A DNA stretch of 64,000 nucleotides from Parasphaerochaeta coccoides DSM 17374 (GCF_000208385.1 NC_015436.1:1922001-1986000); one strand, 5' to 3'. Positions 17,924 through 26,494 are shown, counted from the first letter of the stretch. The notes: generated by a model from the letters alone, not told the origin. Program-made: numbers and translations.

Positions 17924-19578
17924 AGCACCGCCTGGAAGATGACTGTCACGCTAGGATCGATGCCTCCGAAACCTGTGACGGTAATTGCATTATGGATCCC
18001 TGAAGCCAGAGGTTTGCTGGGAGTACCCCCCCAGCCAATTAAAGAAAGTGTCATGGCTTCATTTATCCGTGCAATGACAAGAGCATCGTCAGGAACATTG
18101 ATAATCAGTTTTCCGTCTACGCTGCTTGCACTGGAACCTGCAAGTACATTTAACTCCAATTTGGGCAAAGTCCCGGCTGAACCTTTCTTCAAATGGAGAT
18201 TGATGGTATCCAGCGAAAGATTTCCCTGCAAGTCCTTGATTTCAATAAGATCCGTTTCATTGGCTGGGTCACCTATGGAAATCATGCGCAGTTTGGAATT
18301 TCCGTGGATACTCTTGATGATAGACACTGAATGCGGAAGACGCAGTTCCCAAGGGTTCGTCGCAGCGGTAACCCCATCAAAGGTGATGGTTTTGACATAT
18401 CCAAAGTATTTATTTGTATCACTACCCGTGCCGTTATCTTCCGTGAATTTAAGGGGAATATTGATGAAATTCCCCGCACCCATTGCAGTAGTAATAGCAG
18501 TAGTGGTTAAATCAGTCACATTTTGGGTCAGCTCATACCCAATGTCATGACCATCTCCCGCATCGTAAACAAAAGTATATACATTGCCGTACTGGTCAGA
18601 TACTGACGATGCCGCCACAGGCAAGGAACCTTTGATGAGCGCATATGCTCCGCTAGCAAGGGTGACAGTGCTTTCAATCTTCCCTCTTGCCACCTCATTG
18701 CCTGTCCCGTCGAACAACGTAATTGGTGTATTCCCCATAATAATCTGGGGCGGCAAGATTGCCCTGCCGGTAAAGACACGCACATTTGAATGGGAGACAT
18801 CAGCAGCATCTACCCAAGAGGCTTCGTCCGTGATGGAGAAGGTTTGGAAAGTCACGGCTGTAAGACTATCGTTGGAATGTTCAGGATTTGCAGGATTATA
18901 AAAAGTTAGGGTTCCGCTGCTGTCGACCGGGCCAATCTGTAGGCTACCATAGGAATCTATGGAATCAGGAACGATGAATTGTATTTCGACCAAGGCGAAT
19001 TTATGTTTGAAGTTCAGCTCTACCTTATCTCCTACCGAAAGCCCTTCCGTTTTTGTCAGATGCGTCGCGGCACTCATTATGTCGCTCGCCTCATAATTCC
19101 CGTCTTGTTTCTGGTCTGTCTGCACGGTGAAAGCTATTGGTACGGGCACGGCAGGCACTGAATAGCTAGAGTTATACGGATAATAGGCGTAGAAATCAAG
19201 CTTGGTTCCATCGGTGGGATAGGAGTACGAAGTTGGTGCCACCCATTTCATCTGTGAGTTCACATTAGTATATGTAAAGGATACGTTGTTTATGTAAACA
19301 TGAGTCGCCGCAGTAGTCTTCTCACCATCCACGGTTCGTTTAAAAGCAAAGACACCAATGGTATCACCTTCTTCAAATGTTGTGGTGTGGTCAGCCGACG
19401 TGACAGCCCGGCTGTTGTCAGCAGTAACAATGGATGCGGAAATGGAAATGAGCGCAGGATCATCACCATAGGTGAACCGGGCATTGGGGTCACAACCTAT
19501 GACAAGAAAAAGGGGTAAGAGAAAGACCAGCACTGTCAAGAACCTGCCCTTTCTGTGTTTTTGTCCTGTATTCATCAT
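17920..19578 (-). CDS. Fimbrillin-like (Mfa-like) surface lipoprotein
   Basis: 552 residues. The lipobox FLVIGC (Cys at about 29) marks a lipoprotein. Residues about 40-330 show the fimbrillin pattern known from Bacteroidetes Mfa/FimA-like proteins: FEEGDTIGVFAFKRT, then a W-rich strand MKWVAPTSYSYPTDGTKLDF, the hallmark AYYPYNSSYS, and NFKHKFALVEIQFIV. A further about 200 residues follow with leucine-rich-like spacing (IIKSIHGNSKLRMISIG, LIEIKDLQGNLSLDTINLHL). Such proteins are exported as lipoproteins and, in Bacteroidetes, assembled into fimbriae. Presence in a spirochaete-like genome is unusual. AAGGAG lies a short way upstream of two adjacent ATG codons. Confidence 0.8.
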   Translation of the reverse strand: MMNTGQKHRKGRFLTVLVFLLPLFLVIGCDPNARFTYGDDPALISISASIVTADNSRAVTSADHTTTFEEGDTIGVFAFKRTVDGEKTTAATHVYINNVSFTYTNVNSQMKWVAPTSYSYPTDGTKLDFYAYYPYNSSYSVPAVPVPIAFTVQTDQKQDGNYEASDIMSAATHLTKTEGLSVGDKVELNFKHKFALVEIQFIVPDSIDSYGSLQIGPVDSSGTLTFYNPANPEHSNDSLTAVTFQTFSITDEASWVDAADVSHSNVRVFTGRAILPPQIIMGNTPITLFDGTGNEVARGKIESTVTLASGAYALIKGSLPVAASSVSDQYGNVYTFVYDAGDGHDIGYELTQNVTDLTTTAITTAMGAGNFINIPLKFTEDNGTGSDTNKYFGYVKTITFDGVTAATNPWELRLPHSVSIIKSIHGNSKLRMISIGDPANETDLIEIKDLQGNLSLDTINLHLKKGSAGTLPKLELNVLAGSSASSVDGKLIINVPDDALVIARINEAMTLSLIGWGGTPSKPLASGIHNAITVTGFGGIDPSVTVIFQAVL

Positions 19579-19792
19579 GGGCTATCAGATAACTCCTTTT
19601 CTTTTTGCGCCTTCATCATACACCTTCATTGTCTTTTTGTCACGGATGTTCTCCAGCGTTATGACACAAGTGCCATGATACAAAAGATTAAAGGCAACGT
19701 GAACATTACGGCAGCCAGTAATATCGAAATGTTTTCTGGTCAGAACGCACATAAGACCACTTCATGGCGACTTCCCATCTTCACCTTAATAA

Positions 19793-20803
19793 TCAATCTA
19801 CGATGGCAACGGCATCTCCCCCGTTTACCAGAATCCAATCCTCAACTGTAATGTCAATCACGGTAATAGGAGCATATGCATCCAGCCTTATGTTATATAT
19901 ATGCTGCTTGCCGCTTTCAAATTTAACATTGGGCCGCTGAGCGGATAGCAACTCTTTTGCCTCCCATGTAAATATATCCGGCGTATTCGTAAAAGTTAAA
20001 GAAAATCTATTCAGAAGAGCATCAGAGTGTGCCTCTGGCATCACGATCGCTTCAAACTTCCTCACCTTCCCTGCATCCTTTTCTTCTTGGGTAAGCGTGT
20101 CGGAAATATCCTTCATGATGATCTTCTTATCAGCGCCAGTGGGAAACCAGATTTGTCCGTTCTCAAGCCAAAACTGCGCTGTTGTATGCAAGCCGTTAAT
20201 CTCAATGGAAAAATCATCAACCAAATCTGTTTCTTTGACAGTAACGCTCTCCTTGACATAGACAATCAGACGGGCAAGCTTGTGGGAAAGATTAAAGGAT
20301 ACGCTTGACGCACCGTTCTCAATACCATCCACACGTCCCCACAACACGTCAGCCTTTCCACTGTCCTGTGGCGCGTTCGTAGCACTGACATCTAATTTAA
20401 GATAAGCCGTAGTACCCGAGACCGTGAATATCTGGTCATCTGTTCGGTAAGGATAGTAAGCAATGAAGTCGAACTTTTTGTCGGCATCATTGACAAGGTC
20501 ATTCCAACGCAGGATGTTGCTGGCATCAGCATAATAAGGAATGAAGCCGGAAATCGAACCAGAGGTATCAGCCTTGTACCGTTTGTTGTAACGCTCTGGG
20601 ATAGCGTCATATGTCTTCCCAGAAGTATCCAACATCCAGATGCCTATTTCATCATTAAGCGCCCATATGGAATCAGCAGCGGCCTTACGAATCCCCGTGA
20701 AGAACCGCACTTCGTTAGAAACAGTTAGCTTGTTGCCATCACATGCAACGAACGCGAGAAGTATTATCAAGACGCTTAAAAGAACCAAGATGTTCTTTTT
20801 CAT
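19793..20803 (-). CDS. Second fimbrillin-like lipoprotein
   Basis: 336 residues from the ATG at 20803, chosen because a proper signal peptide (MKKNILVLLSVLIILLAFVAC) and an AAAGGGAAAG ribosome site fit it; the frame runs back to 20860. Lipobox LAFVAC. The domain pattern resembles the neighbour: WALNDEIGIWML, a strand with YNKRYKAD, then KKFDFIAYYPYRTDDQ, and FNLSHKLARLIVYVKE. The C-terminus, HIYNIRLDAYAPITVIDITV plus VEDWI, ends like many fimbrillin family proteins. Separated by 214 bp from the larger fimbrillin-like gene; that gap shows no gene. Its promoter region holds a series of ATTACCCAA repeats and is interrupted upstream by an insertion sequence. Confidence 0.8.
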   Translation of the reverse strand: MKKNILVLLSVLIILLAFVACDGNKLTVSNEVRFFTGIRKAAADSIWALNDEIGIWMLDTSGKTYDAIPERYNKRYKADTSGSISGFIPYYADASNILRWNDLVNDADKKFDFIAYYPYRTDDQIFTVSGTTAYLKLDVSATNAPQDSGKADVLWGRVDGIENGASSVSFNLSHKLARLIVYVKESVTVKETDLVDDFSIEINGLHTTAQFWLENGQIWFPTGADKKIIMKDISDTLTQEEKDAGKVRKFEAIVMPEAHSDALLNRFSLTFTNTPDIFTWEAKELLSAQRPNVKFESGKQHIYNIRLDAYAPITVIDITVEDWILVNGGDAVAIVD

Positions 20804-20852
20804 TTTCTTTCCCTTTCCCCTATGGGGGAACCAAGCTTCGTAAGGAAGCATG

Positions 20853-20990
20853 ATTCCCAATTATTGGGAGCAATACACCACTCATCAAAAAGATATGATA
20901 AGTATCTACATTAAAATAACCCACATTACGTAAATCTGCTATTACCCAAAAGTACTATTTTAATAAAAAAGGCATTACCCAAATGGGTAA
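20853..20990 (-). promoter_or_regulatory. Cluster of ATTACCCAA-like repeats upstream of the fimbrillin-like genes
   Basis: ATTACCCAA occurs at 20941 and 20974, with variants ATAACCCAC at 20916 and ATTCCCAAT at 20853. Two form palindromes: TTACCC-AAAT-GGGTAA (20975-20990) and TCCCAA-TTA-TTGGGA (20855-20869). The arrangement over 140 bp directly ahead of the gene suggests a regulator binding several sites. The membrane LuxR protein encoded on the other side of the IS is a candidate. The rest of 20804-21262 holds a copy of the 118-bp repeat and the left IS end. Confidence 0.5.
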
Positions 20991-21107
20991 TATCACGCTT
21001 ATAGTTACCATTAAAACCAAAAAATACTATTTTGAACGCTTAAACTGCTACAAACCCGATCACGATGAAAAACCGTTGCAAAATGCCGAAAACCATTGAA
21101 AAACTCC
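20990..21107. repeat. 118-bp direct repeat, left copy (target duplication)
   Basis: Identical to 23164-23281 as far as I can read. Begins ATATCACGCTTATAG and ends TTGAAAAACTCC. It lies immediately outside the left terminal repeat of the insertion sequence. Confidence 0.95.
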
Positions 21108-21109
21108 AT

Positions 21110-21122
21110 AGTTTCGCAGTTA
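21110..21122 (+). repeat. Left terminal inverted repeat of the IS
   Basis: AGTTTCGCAGTTA, exact reverse complement of 23147-23159. Confidence 0.9.
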
Positions 21123-21262
21123 GATGACAGAGAAGGAGGGAAGTAACTTCTTGTGAGGGAAGTAGCAAGAAGTTTTTTTTGCACTTTCCTGAAAACATTC
21201 ATCAGTTTGGCATTGTGTGGCACTGTGAGGTATGATATGATTCTCCTCAGAAGAGGTGCCCG

Positions 21263-23068
21263 ATGTTCATCAAGATAGTCCCCGAAAACAAGAGCGGACG
21301 CAAACGCCTGGCCTATTACTCCGGCCATCGCAAAAACGGCACGGTGAAGCACTCCCTCGTGCAGTGGCTCGGCTATCTGGACGAGCTCCAGGCGCTCTAC
21401 GATGACCCGGTGAGCCATTTCAAGGCCGAGGCGAGACGGCTGACGCAGGAAGAGAAGGAGCGGCAGGTGTCCCTGAGCGTCTCGACGGCCGAGCATTTCC
21501 ACTTCGCCCCTGGAGAGGGGACGGACTGCACGGACCCGGAGGTGAGGGCGGACAGGATCCTCAGCTACGGCGTCCTGCCGCTGCTGAAGCTCTACCACGA
21601 GCTGGAGATCGACTATTTCTGGAACAACAGGAGGCGCTACACCAAGGCGCTCTTCAACCACAACAGCATCTTCCGGCTGCTGGTGTGTTCGCGCATCCTG
21701 GCGCCGGACAGCAAGCTGGGTACCTGGCAGGCGCGCCAGAGGCTTGCCGGGGACGTGGCCTTCAGCGCCGACGACGTGTACCGCTCCCTCGCGTTCTTCT
21801 CCCGGCACAAGGACGCCCTCATAGACCATCTGGGGCGGATGGTGGAGCGGCAGTACGGGCGGGACACGGGCCTGCTGTACTACGACGTGACCAACTATTA
21901 CTGGGAGGTGGACGCCGAGGACGAGCTGAGACGGCGGGGGGTGAGCAAGGAACACCGGCCCGATCCCATCGTGCAGATGGGTCTGTTCATGGACGCCGAC
22001 GGCATCCCCCTCTCCTACGGCCTGTTCCCGGGCAACACCACCGACGTGGCCACCTTCCGCCCCCTGCAGCAGACGGGCCGGACCATCTACGTGGCGGACA
22101 GGGGCATGATGAGCGGGATGAACGTGGCCTCCATCCTGCTGCGGCACAGCGGGTACGTCATCAGCTCGTCGGTGCGCACCTGCACCGCGGAGCTGCAGGC
22201 CTTCATCCTGAAGCAGGAGGGCTACGTCCATGGTGCCGCCGATGGAGATTTCAGGTACAAGAGCCGCCTGACTCCGGTCGAGCGTTGGGTGACCGATTCC
22301 GCGACGGGCGGAAAGAGGAAAGTGACGGTCAACGAGAGGCAGGTGGTGTTCTTCAGCCGCGCCTACCAGCAGAAGGCACGCCACGAGAGGATGAAGAGCA
22401 TCGAGAAAGCCCAGCAGGCGGCGGGCGGGGGGCAGAACACCGTACTGAACAACCATGCGGGGAGACGGTTCCTGAAGAAGAGCATCTTCGACGGGGCCTC
22501 CGGAGAGCGCGTGGAAGCTCCTGAGTTCTCTGTCTCCCTGGATACGGAGCTGCTACAGCGGGAGGAGGCGCTGGACGGCTATTACCTTATCTGCACCAAC
22601 GTGGTAGGCACCGAGGAGGGGGAGCCCCCCTTCGCTGGGCGGGCCCGTTTCCGCAGGGACAACCTCTTCGAGCTGAACCGACCAGTGGACGACGTGGACA
22701 TCATCGACATGTACCGGGGCCTGTGGCGCATCGAGGAATGCTTCCGCATCACCAAGACGCACCTGGAGGCCCGTCCGGTCTATGTGCGTACCCGCGACAG
22801 CATCGAGGCTCATTTCCTCACCTGTTTCGTCTCCCTGCTGCTCCTGCGGCTTCTGGAGAAGAGGACGGGGGGAACCATGTCCGTGGGCCGGATGGTGGAT
22901 TCTCTGCGCCAGGCCCTGCTGGGCGACATCGAAGGGCAATGCTTCATGAACCTGTACTGCGACCCCGTCATCCAGGACATCGGCGCAGCCCTGGACATCG
23001 ACATGAGCCGGAAGTATTACGCGAAAGCCGATGTGAGGGCACTTTTTGCGGCAGTGAAGAAGACCTGA
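21263..23068 (+). CDS. IS1634-family (IS4-group) transposase
   Basis: 601 residues, full length. Catalytic DDE residues of this group are recognisable: first Asp in LLYYDVTNYYWE, second in IYVADRGMMSG, and the Glu in the YREK-like segment MYRGLWRIEECFRITKTHLE. The N-terminus (IVPENKSGRKRLAYY, VKHSLVQWLGYLDEL) and the C-terminal FLTCFVSLLLLRLLEK helix match the family. It cuts and joins the element's ends during transposition. The gene is intact and strongly GC-rich, with G or C in most third positions, so its codon use differs from that of all neighbours. A large open frame on the opposite strand is only a shadow of this bias. Confidence 0.95.
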   Translation: MFIKIVPENKSGRKRLAYYSGHRKNGTVKHSLVQWLGYLDELQALYDDPVSHFKAEARRLTQEEKERQVSLSVSTAEHFHFAPGEGTDCTDPEVRADRILSYGVLPLLKLYHELEIDYFWNNRRRYTKALFNHNSIFRLLVCSRILAPDSKLGTWQARQRLAGDVAFSADDVYRSLAFFSRHKDALIDHLGRMVERQYGRDTGLLYYDVTNYYWEVDAEDELRRRGVSKEHRPDPIVQMGLFMDADGIPLSYGLFPGNTTDVATFRPLQQTGRTIYVADRGMMSGMNVASILLRHSGYVISSSVRTCTAELQAFILKQEGYVHGAADGDFRYKSRLTPVERWVTDSATGGKRKVTVNERQVVFFSRAYQQKARHERMKSIEKAQQAAGGGQNTVLNNHAGRRFLKKSIFDGASGERVEAPEFSVSLDTELLQREEALDGYYLICTNVVGTEEGEPPFAGRARFRRDNLFELNRPVDDVDIIDMYRGLWRIEECFRITKTHLEARPVYVRTRDSIEAHFLTCFVSLLLLRLLEKRTGGTMSVGRMVDSLRQALLGDIEGQCFMNLYCDPVIQDIGAALDIDMSRKYYAKADVRALFAAVKKT

Positions 23069-23146
23069 TGCCACACACATGAATGTTATAGCATCTTGTC
23101 AGTAACCCCTTGCATTAGAATGAGTACGGATGTTTTTTCGCTTTTT

Positions 23147-23159
23147 TAACTGCGAAACT
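23147..23159 (-). repeat. Right terminal inverted repeat of the IS
   Basis: TAACTGCGAAACT, exact reverse complement of 21110-21122. Confidence 0.9.
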
Positions 23160-23163
23160 CAGG

Positions 23164-23281
23164 ATATCACGCTTATAGTTACCATTAAAACCAAAAAATA
23201 CTATTTTGAACGCTTAAACTGCTACAAACCCGATCACGATGAAAAACCGTTGCAAAATGCCGAAAACCATTGAAAAACTCC
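23164..23281. repeat. 118-bp direct repeat, right copy (target duplication)
   Basis: Same sequence as 20990-21107, placed just outside the right end of the IS. Joining 20989 to 23164 would restore the site before insertion. The rest of the gene-free stretch 23069-23484 holds the IS tail and the promoter region of the next gene. Confidence 0.95.
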
Positions 23282-23289
23282 GGAAAGTG

Positions 23290-23317
23290 TTGACAAGCTG
23301 TTTGAAACATGTCTAAA
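23290..23317 (+). promoter_or_regulatory. Candidate promoter of the membrane LuxR gene
   Basis: TTGACA (23290-23295), 16 bases, TCTAAA (23312-23317), just downstream of the duplicated segment. Seen only as a match to the standard pattern. Confidence 0.4.
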
Positions 23318-23484
23318 CCATGCCCGAAAAAGTCTTTTGCTTGACAGAAGTTCATTTGTTAGATTAGGCTTCTTACCGGGAGGAACGTGGTTTTGTCCTC
23401 CTTACTGACATCGGATGTTTTGGATTAAAGACTCCTTTTAGATTTTCCATCCATTCATGCCGGAAATAGGAGCTATCTTAATTT

Positions 23485-25071
23485 ATGGATGAATCAAAAG
23501 AACGCACTGAGGAACCACATTACAAGTTTTCGCTTGAAGGAAAGCCTAATATCATAACAAGGAAGACATGCTTCTTTTCCGGTGTTTTCCTTGCCGTGTG
23601 TATCCTGTTGTATTTCACTCCCTCCCCTGTCCCCGACACCTATCTTTTCATGGAAGGGAGATATGATGCAAGCAATCTTGCCTCAAATACTGTCTTCCTT
23701 GATGGGGAATGGGAATTCATCCTGGATTCCCCGGATGCGGACACAGAAAACGCGGCCACGTACATCACGTGGAGCAAAAAGCATGAAAGCGGAACATACC
23801 GCCTCGTTCTGAAAGGTCTGGATCCTCTCAGGGATTACTGGCTTGACATGCCGCGACTGCCGGAATCACATGTCGCGTACTTCAATGGAGAAGTTTTCGG
23901 AAGCGGAGATTCCACTCCGCTATGGAACACCTCCCCTGTCAAACGACTGGAAGGTGTGACTGGTAATGACGAACTGACCATCAAGGTTCATAAGAGCCAA
24001 GATTCATACAGCCACTGCATCATACCACCGAAACTTGGATCCTATTCTGATATTTTCAAGCAATTGATGTGGCAGAACACCATGGATCTGGGCTTTGTCT
24101 TCATCTTTATGGTGATGGGAGCATTCCTGTTATTCCATGCCTTAAGCCGAAAGGACGCGTCACTTCTTTTCATCTTTCTTTATTTCTGGAACATCGCGCT
24201 CAGTGGACTGCTTATTTCTGCCAATCCTCTTATATTCCAGCTTTTCCCAAAGTTGTCATGGGATTCCTTCTTGCGGCTCTCCTACATTGCAAGCTATGGC
24301 CCGCCCATCTTATCCTTGCTCTGGCTGGCTACTCGGCATGGATATCTTCCCGACCACAAACTCTCGGTCGTTTTTTCCGTGCTTTTTTTCGACTTCACCC
24401 TTTTTCTGGTCTTCATGATTCCCTCGCATTTCTTTCCAATCTTCAACACATCCCTGCATATCATAACTATACTAGTGATAGCTTTCATGTTCGGCACAGC
24501 ATGCGAATACATGTTAAAAGAACGGCTGTGGGCGCGGAAATCTTTCATTCTCATCGCCATCGCCTGTACGGTGGTTTCCTTGGGCATCCTGATTTCCACC
24601 GTTCTTATTGCAAATATGTTCTCCGTTCCTTTCGGATTACACATATTCAATCATCTTCCTTTCTTCATGAAGGATAAGATACCGCTGACCCTGTTTCTCT
24701 ATATTGTTATTTTTATATTTCTCCATACATTCGAGATAACGTACAGTCTGACGCTATCTCCCCTCATCCAAGCCAGACGCATGATGGATGAGGCTAATAA
24801 TGCCTTGGCAAAGTCTGTTGTGCTTTATAATCTGAGTCCCCGTGAACAACAGGTAGCAAAATTCATCATGGAAGGAAAGAGCAACTCTGAAATTGCAAAG
24901 GAACTTTTCATCAGCGCCAATACTGTCAAAGCCCACACGTCACACGTCTATGAAAAAACAGGCGCTACGCACCGCAGCGAGCTTTATTTGAAACTTTTGG
25001 CTGATGTCTTGCCGCCTTCTCCACCTGCTCACTCTCCTGATGCCCCTGACAATCCGGATGAAACGGTTTGA
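23485..25071 (+). CDS. Membrane-bound LuxR-type regulator with 7TMR-DISM-like sensor
   Basis: 528 residues. After a short cytoplasmic N-terminus and one membrane segment (about 29-45), an extracellular domain (about 55-190) has the jelly-roll pattern of 7TMR-DISM extracellular modules: FLDGEWEFILDSPD, GTYRLVLKGLDPLRDYWL, VAYFNGEVFGSGD. Then come seven or eight hydrophobic helices (about 200-420). The C-terminal 65 residues are a GerE/LuxR helix-turn-helix: LSPREQQVAKFIMEGKSNSE, IAKELFISANTVKAHTSHVY. No kinase or receiver is present, so it should sense outside and bind DNA while anchored in the membrane. It is divergent from the fimbrillin-like genes, now separated from them by the IS; regulating them is a reasonable inference. 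Confidence 0.87.
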   Translation: MDESKERTEEPHYKFSLEGKPNIITRKTCFFSGVFLAVCILLYFTPSPVPDTYLFMEGRYDASNLASNTVFLDGEWEFILDSPDADTENAATYITWSKKHESGTYRLVLKGLDPLRDYWLDMPRLPESHVAYFNGEVFGSGDSTPLWNTSPVKRLEGVTGNDELTIKVHKSQDSYSHCIIPPKLGSYSDIFKQLMWQNTMDLGFVFIFMVMGAFLLFHALSRKDASLLFIFLYFWNIALSGLLISANPLIFQLFPKLSWDSFLRLSYIASYGPPILSLLWLATRHGYLPDHKLSVVFSVLFFDFTLFLVFMIPSHFFPIFNTSLHIITILVIAFMFGTACEYMLKERLWARKSFILIAIACTVVSLGILISTVLIANMFSVPFGLHIFNHLPFFMKDKIPLTLFLYIVIFIFLHTFEITYSLTLSPLIQARRMMDEANNALAKSVVLYNLSPREQQVAKFIMEGKSNSEIAKELFISANTVKAHTSHVYEKTGATHRSELYLKLLADVLPPSPPAHSPDAPDNPDETV

Positions 25072-25153
25072 ACAATTGCCTGATTGCACATGAGATGCCC
25101 ATGCGCAGAAATACGGAGATGTCTTTTTCACCAATGATACCCGGATTCCTCCG

Positions 25154-26110
25154 TCAGGCGTCCTCCGCCATGACTTCCCCGGTGAAAGCCTTAAGCATGT
25201 CCGCGGATTTCCGCAAGGCACTGAGTTCTTCCGGCGCAAGGGGGATTTCCAAGGCTCTTACTATGCCGCCTTCATTGATGACACACGGCACGCTGATCAC
25301 TACGTCCTTGATGCCATAGACTTCCTTGGTCAGCACATGTCCGACAGGCAGAATGGCATTGTCGTTATCCATGATAGCGGCGACAATCTTGGCCGTGTTC
25401 AGGGCAATGCCGTAGAACGTCGCTCCTTTTTGGGAAATGACCTGCGCCCCGGCAGTCTTTACATCCACCTCTATCTGGGGTGCTTCAGCCGCCAGGTCTA
25501 TGCCCGCCTGACGGGCATAATCCTTAAGGGGTATGCCAGCAATCGAAGCTCCTTCCCATACCAAGACTTGGGAATCACCGTGTTCTCCCAGCACGTAGGC
25601 ATACACATCCTCAATGTTGATGTTGAATCTCTTGCCCAGGATATAGCGGAAGCGGGCGGTATCAAGCACCGTGCCGGAGCCTATGACACGTGAAGAAGCG
25701 ACGCCCGATTCCTTCTGGATTACATAGGTCATGATGTCCACGGGGTTTGATGTGACGACAAATATTGGGTTCTCCGCATATTTCATGACATTGCGGGTGA
25801 TATCCTTGATGATGGCCACATTGGTTCGGGCAAGATCCAGGCGCGTCTGACCGGGCTTGCGGGCAAGTCCCGCCGTAATGATGATGGCCGCATCGGCACA
25901 TTCTTCATACCCGCCCTGCCGGATGGTGACTTGGGAATGATAGGCCAATCCATGCCCAATGTCATGGGCACTTCCTTCCGCTCTGCCTTTGTCTATATCT
26001 ATCATGACTATTTCTGAAGCCTGCCGTCCCAAAACCAAGGTATATGCTATCGCTTCTCCTACCCTGCCTGCTCCGACGACAATGATTTTCTTTCTGTTCT
26101 GAGTCTTCAT
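25154..26110 (-). CDS. ldh: L-lactate/malate dehydrogenase family enzyme
   Basis: 318 residues from ATG 26110 (TGAGGAGAA ahead); the open frame continues to 26185 without family sequence. NAD site VVGAGRVGEAIAYTL, LDLARTN, TSNPVDIMTYV, GSGTVLDTARFRYIL and the catalytic His in LGEHGDSQVLVW are all lactate-dehydrogenase-like. However, the substrate loop reads AGLARKPGQTR where Bacillus-type LDH has ANQKPGETR: the Gln that selects lactate is Arg, the residue typical of malate dehydrogenase. The overall sequence still groups with LDH by motif. It interconverts pyruvate and lactate, or possibly a dicarboxylic acid, with NADH. Single gene, convergent with the LuxR gene. Confidence 0.88.
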   Translation of the reverse strand: MKTQNRKKIIVVGAGRVGEAIAYTLVLGRQASEIVMIDIDKGRAEGSAHDIGHGLAYHSQVTIRQGGYEECADAAIIITAGLARKPGQTRLDLARTNVAIIKDITRNVMKYAENPIFVVTSNPVDIMTYVIQKESGVASSRVIGSGTVLDTARFRYILGKRFNINIEDVYAYVLGEHGDSQVLVWEGASIAGIPLKDYARQAGIDLAAEAPQIEVDVKTAGAQVISQKGATFYGIALNTAKIVAAIMDNDNAILPVGHVLTKEVYGIKDVVISVPCVINEGGIVRALEIPLAPEELSALRKSADMLKAFTGEVMAEDA

Positions 26111-26137
26111 ATGTACATTCTCCTCACACGGCACAGT

Positions 26138-26163
26138 CCCTCCGGAAATATAATGATCCGGAG
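26138..26163 (-). promoter_or_regulatory. Hairpin in the ldh leader
   Basis: CCTCCGGA (26138-26145) and TCCGGAGG (26156-26163) form an eight-base inverted repeat with an AT-rich 10-base loop, about 15 bp ahead of the ldh ribosome site. It could be an operator or an mRNA structure affecting translation; it does not match the Rex consensus. Confidence 0.45.
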
Positions 26164-26430
26164 GTGCCAAAGAACATCCGACCATACTGAACGGGTTTAG
26201 TCAATAAAACCTGGATACATTTAAAAAATAAGTTTTTATACACTTACATCATGTCTACAAGAATTGGAAAAAGTGATTATTATATTCTTTGTTTCTCCAG
26301 TAAAATTCTTTTAGTCACATTAAAATTCTACATGGTTTTCATGTGTGCAATAGTTTCTGTTTCTCCTTGCGTACATTTCAGTACGTGAATCAGTCCTTTC
26401 TTCTTTTGATATCCACCATGGTGCCAGGAC

Positions 26431-26456
26431 ATAAGAAAGCCGGCCCGCAGGCCGGC
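26431..26456 (-). terminator. Terminator of the second sugar ABC operon
   Basis: GCCGGCC-CGCA-GGCCGGC (26439-26456), a seven-base GC stem. On the minus strand it is followed by TTTCTT. It lies 38 bp past the binding-protein stop. A run of A on the other side also gives weak function for the plus strand. Confidence 0.8.
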
Positions 26457-26494
26457 AAAAAGACTAGAGAGAAAAGAATAGAGAGAAACCAGGA

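Larger units (their letters stand above)
21108..23163 (+). mobile_element. IS1634-family insertion sequence (about 2.05 kb)
   Basis: One transposase gene between terminal inverted repeats: AGTTTCGCAGTTA at 21110-21122 and its exact complement at 23147-23159. Exact ends are uncertain by two to four bases. The element is much richer in GC than its surroundings, a sign of recent arrival. It is flanked by a 118-bp direct repeat, far longer than the usual few bases but matching what is known of IS1634 in Mycoplasma. It is inserted between the fimbrillin-like genes and the luxR-type gene and looks intact. Confidence 0.9.
26111..26494. other. Gene-free stretch between ldh and the second ABC operon
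   Basis: No credible coding sequence. It holds the 5' leader of ldh, with a hairpin at 26138-26163, an AT-rich stretch at 26215-26340 that probably contains the ldh promoter, and at its right end the terminator of the ABC transporter operon. Confidence 0.7.

Noticed and set aside
21011-22456. 481-codon open frame opposite the transposase gene
   Set aside because: It is a shadow of the GC-rich codon use of the transposase: the product is rich in His/Val/Pro with no domain, and the overlapping transposase is clearly real.
20990-23281. Composite transposon or part of the IS itself for the 118-bp repeats
   Set aside because: The repeats lie outside the terminal inverted repeats and are in direct orientation without any gene, so a target duplication explains them better.
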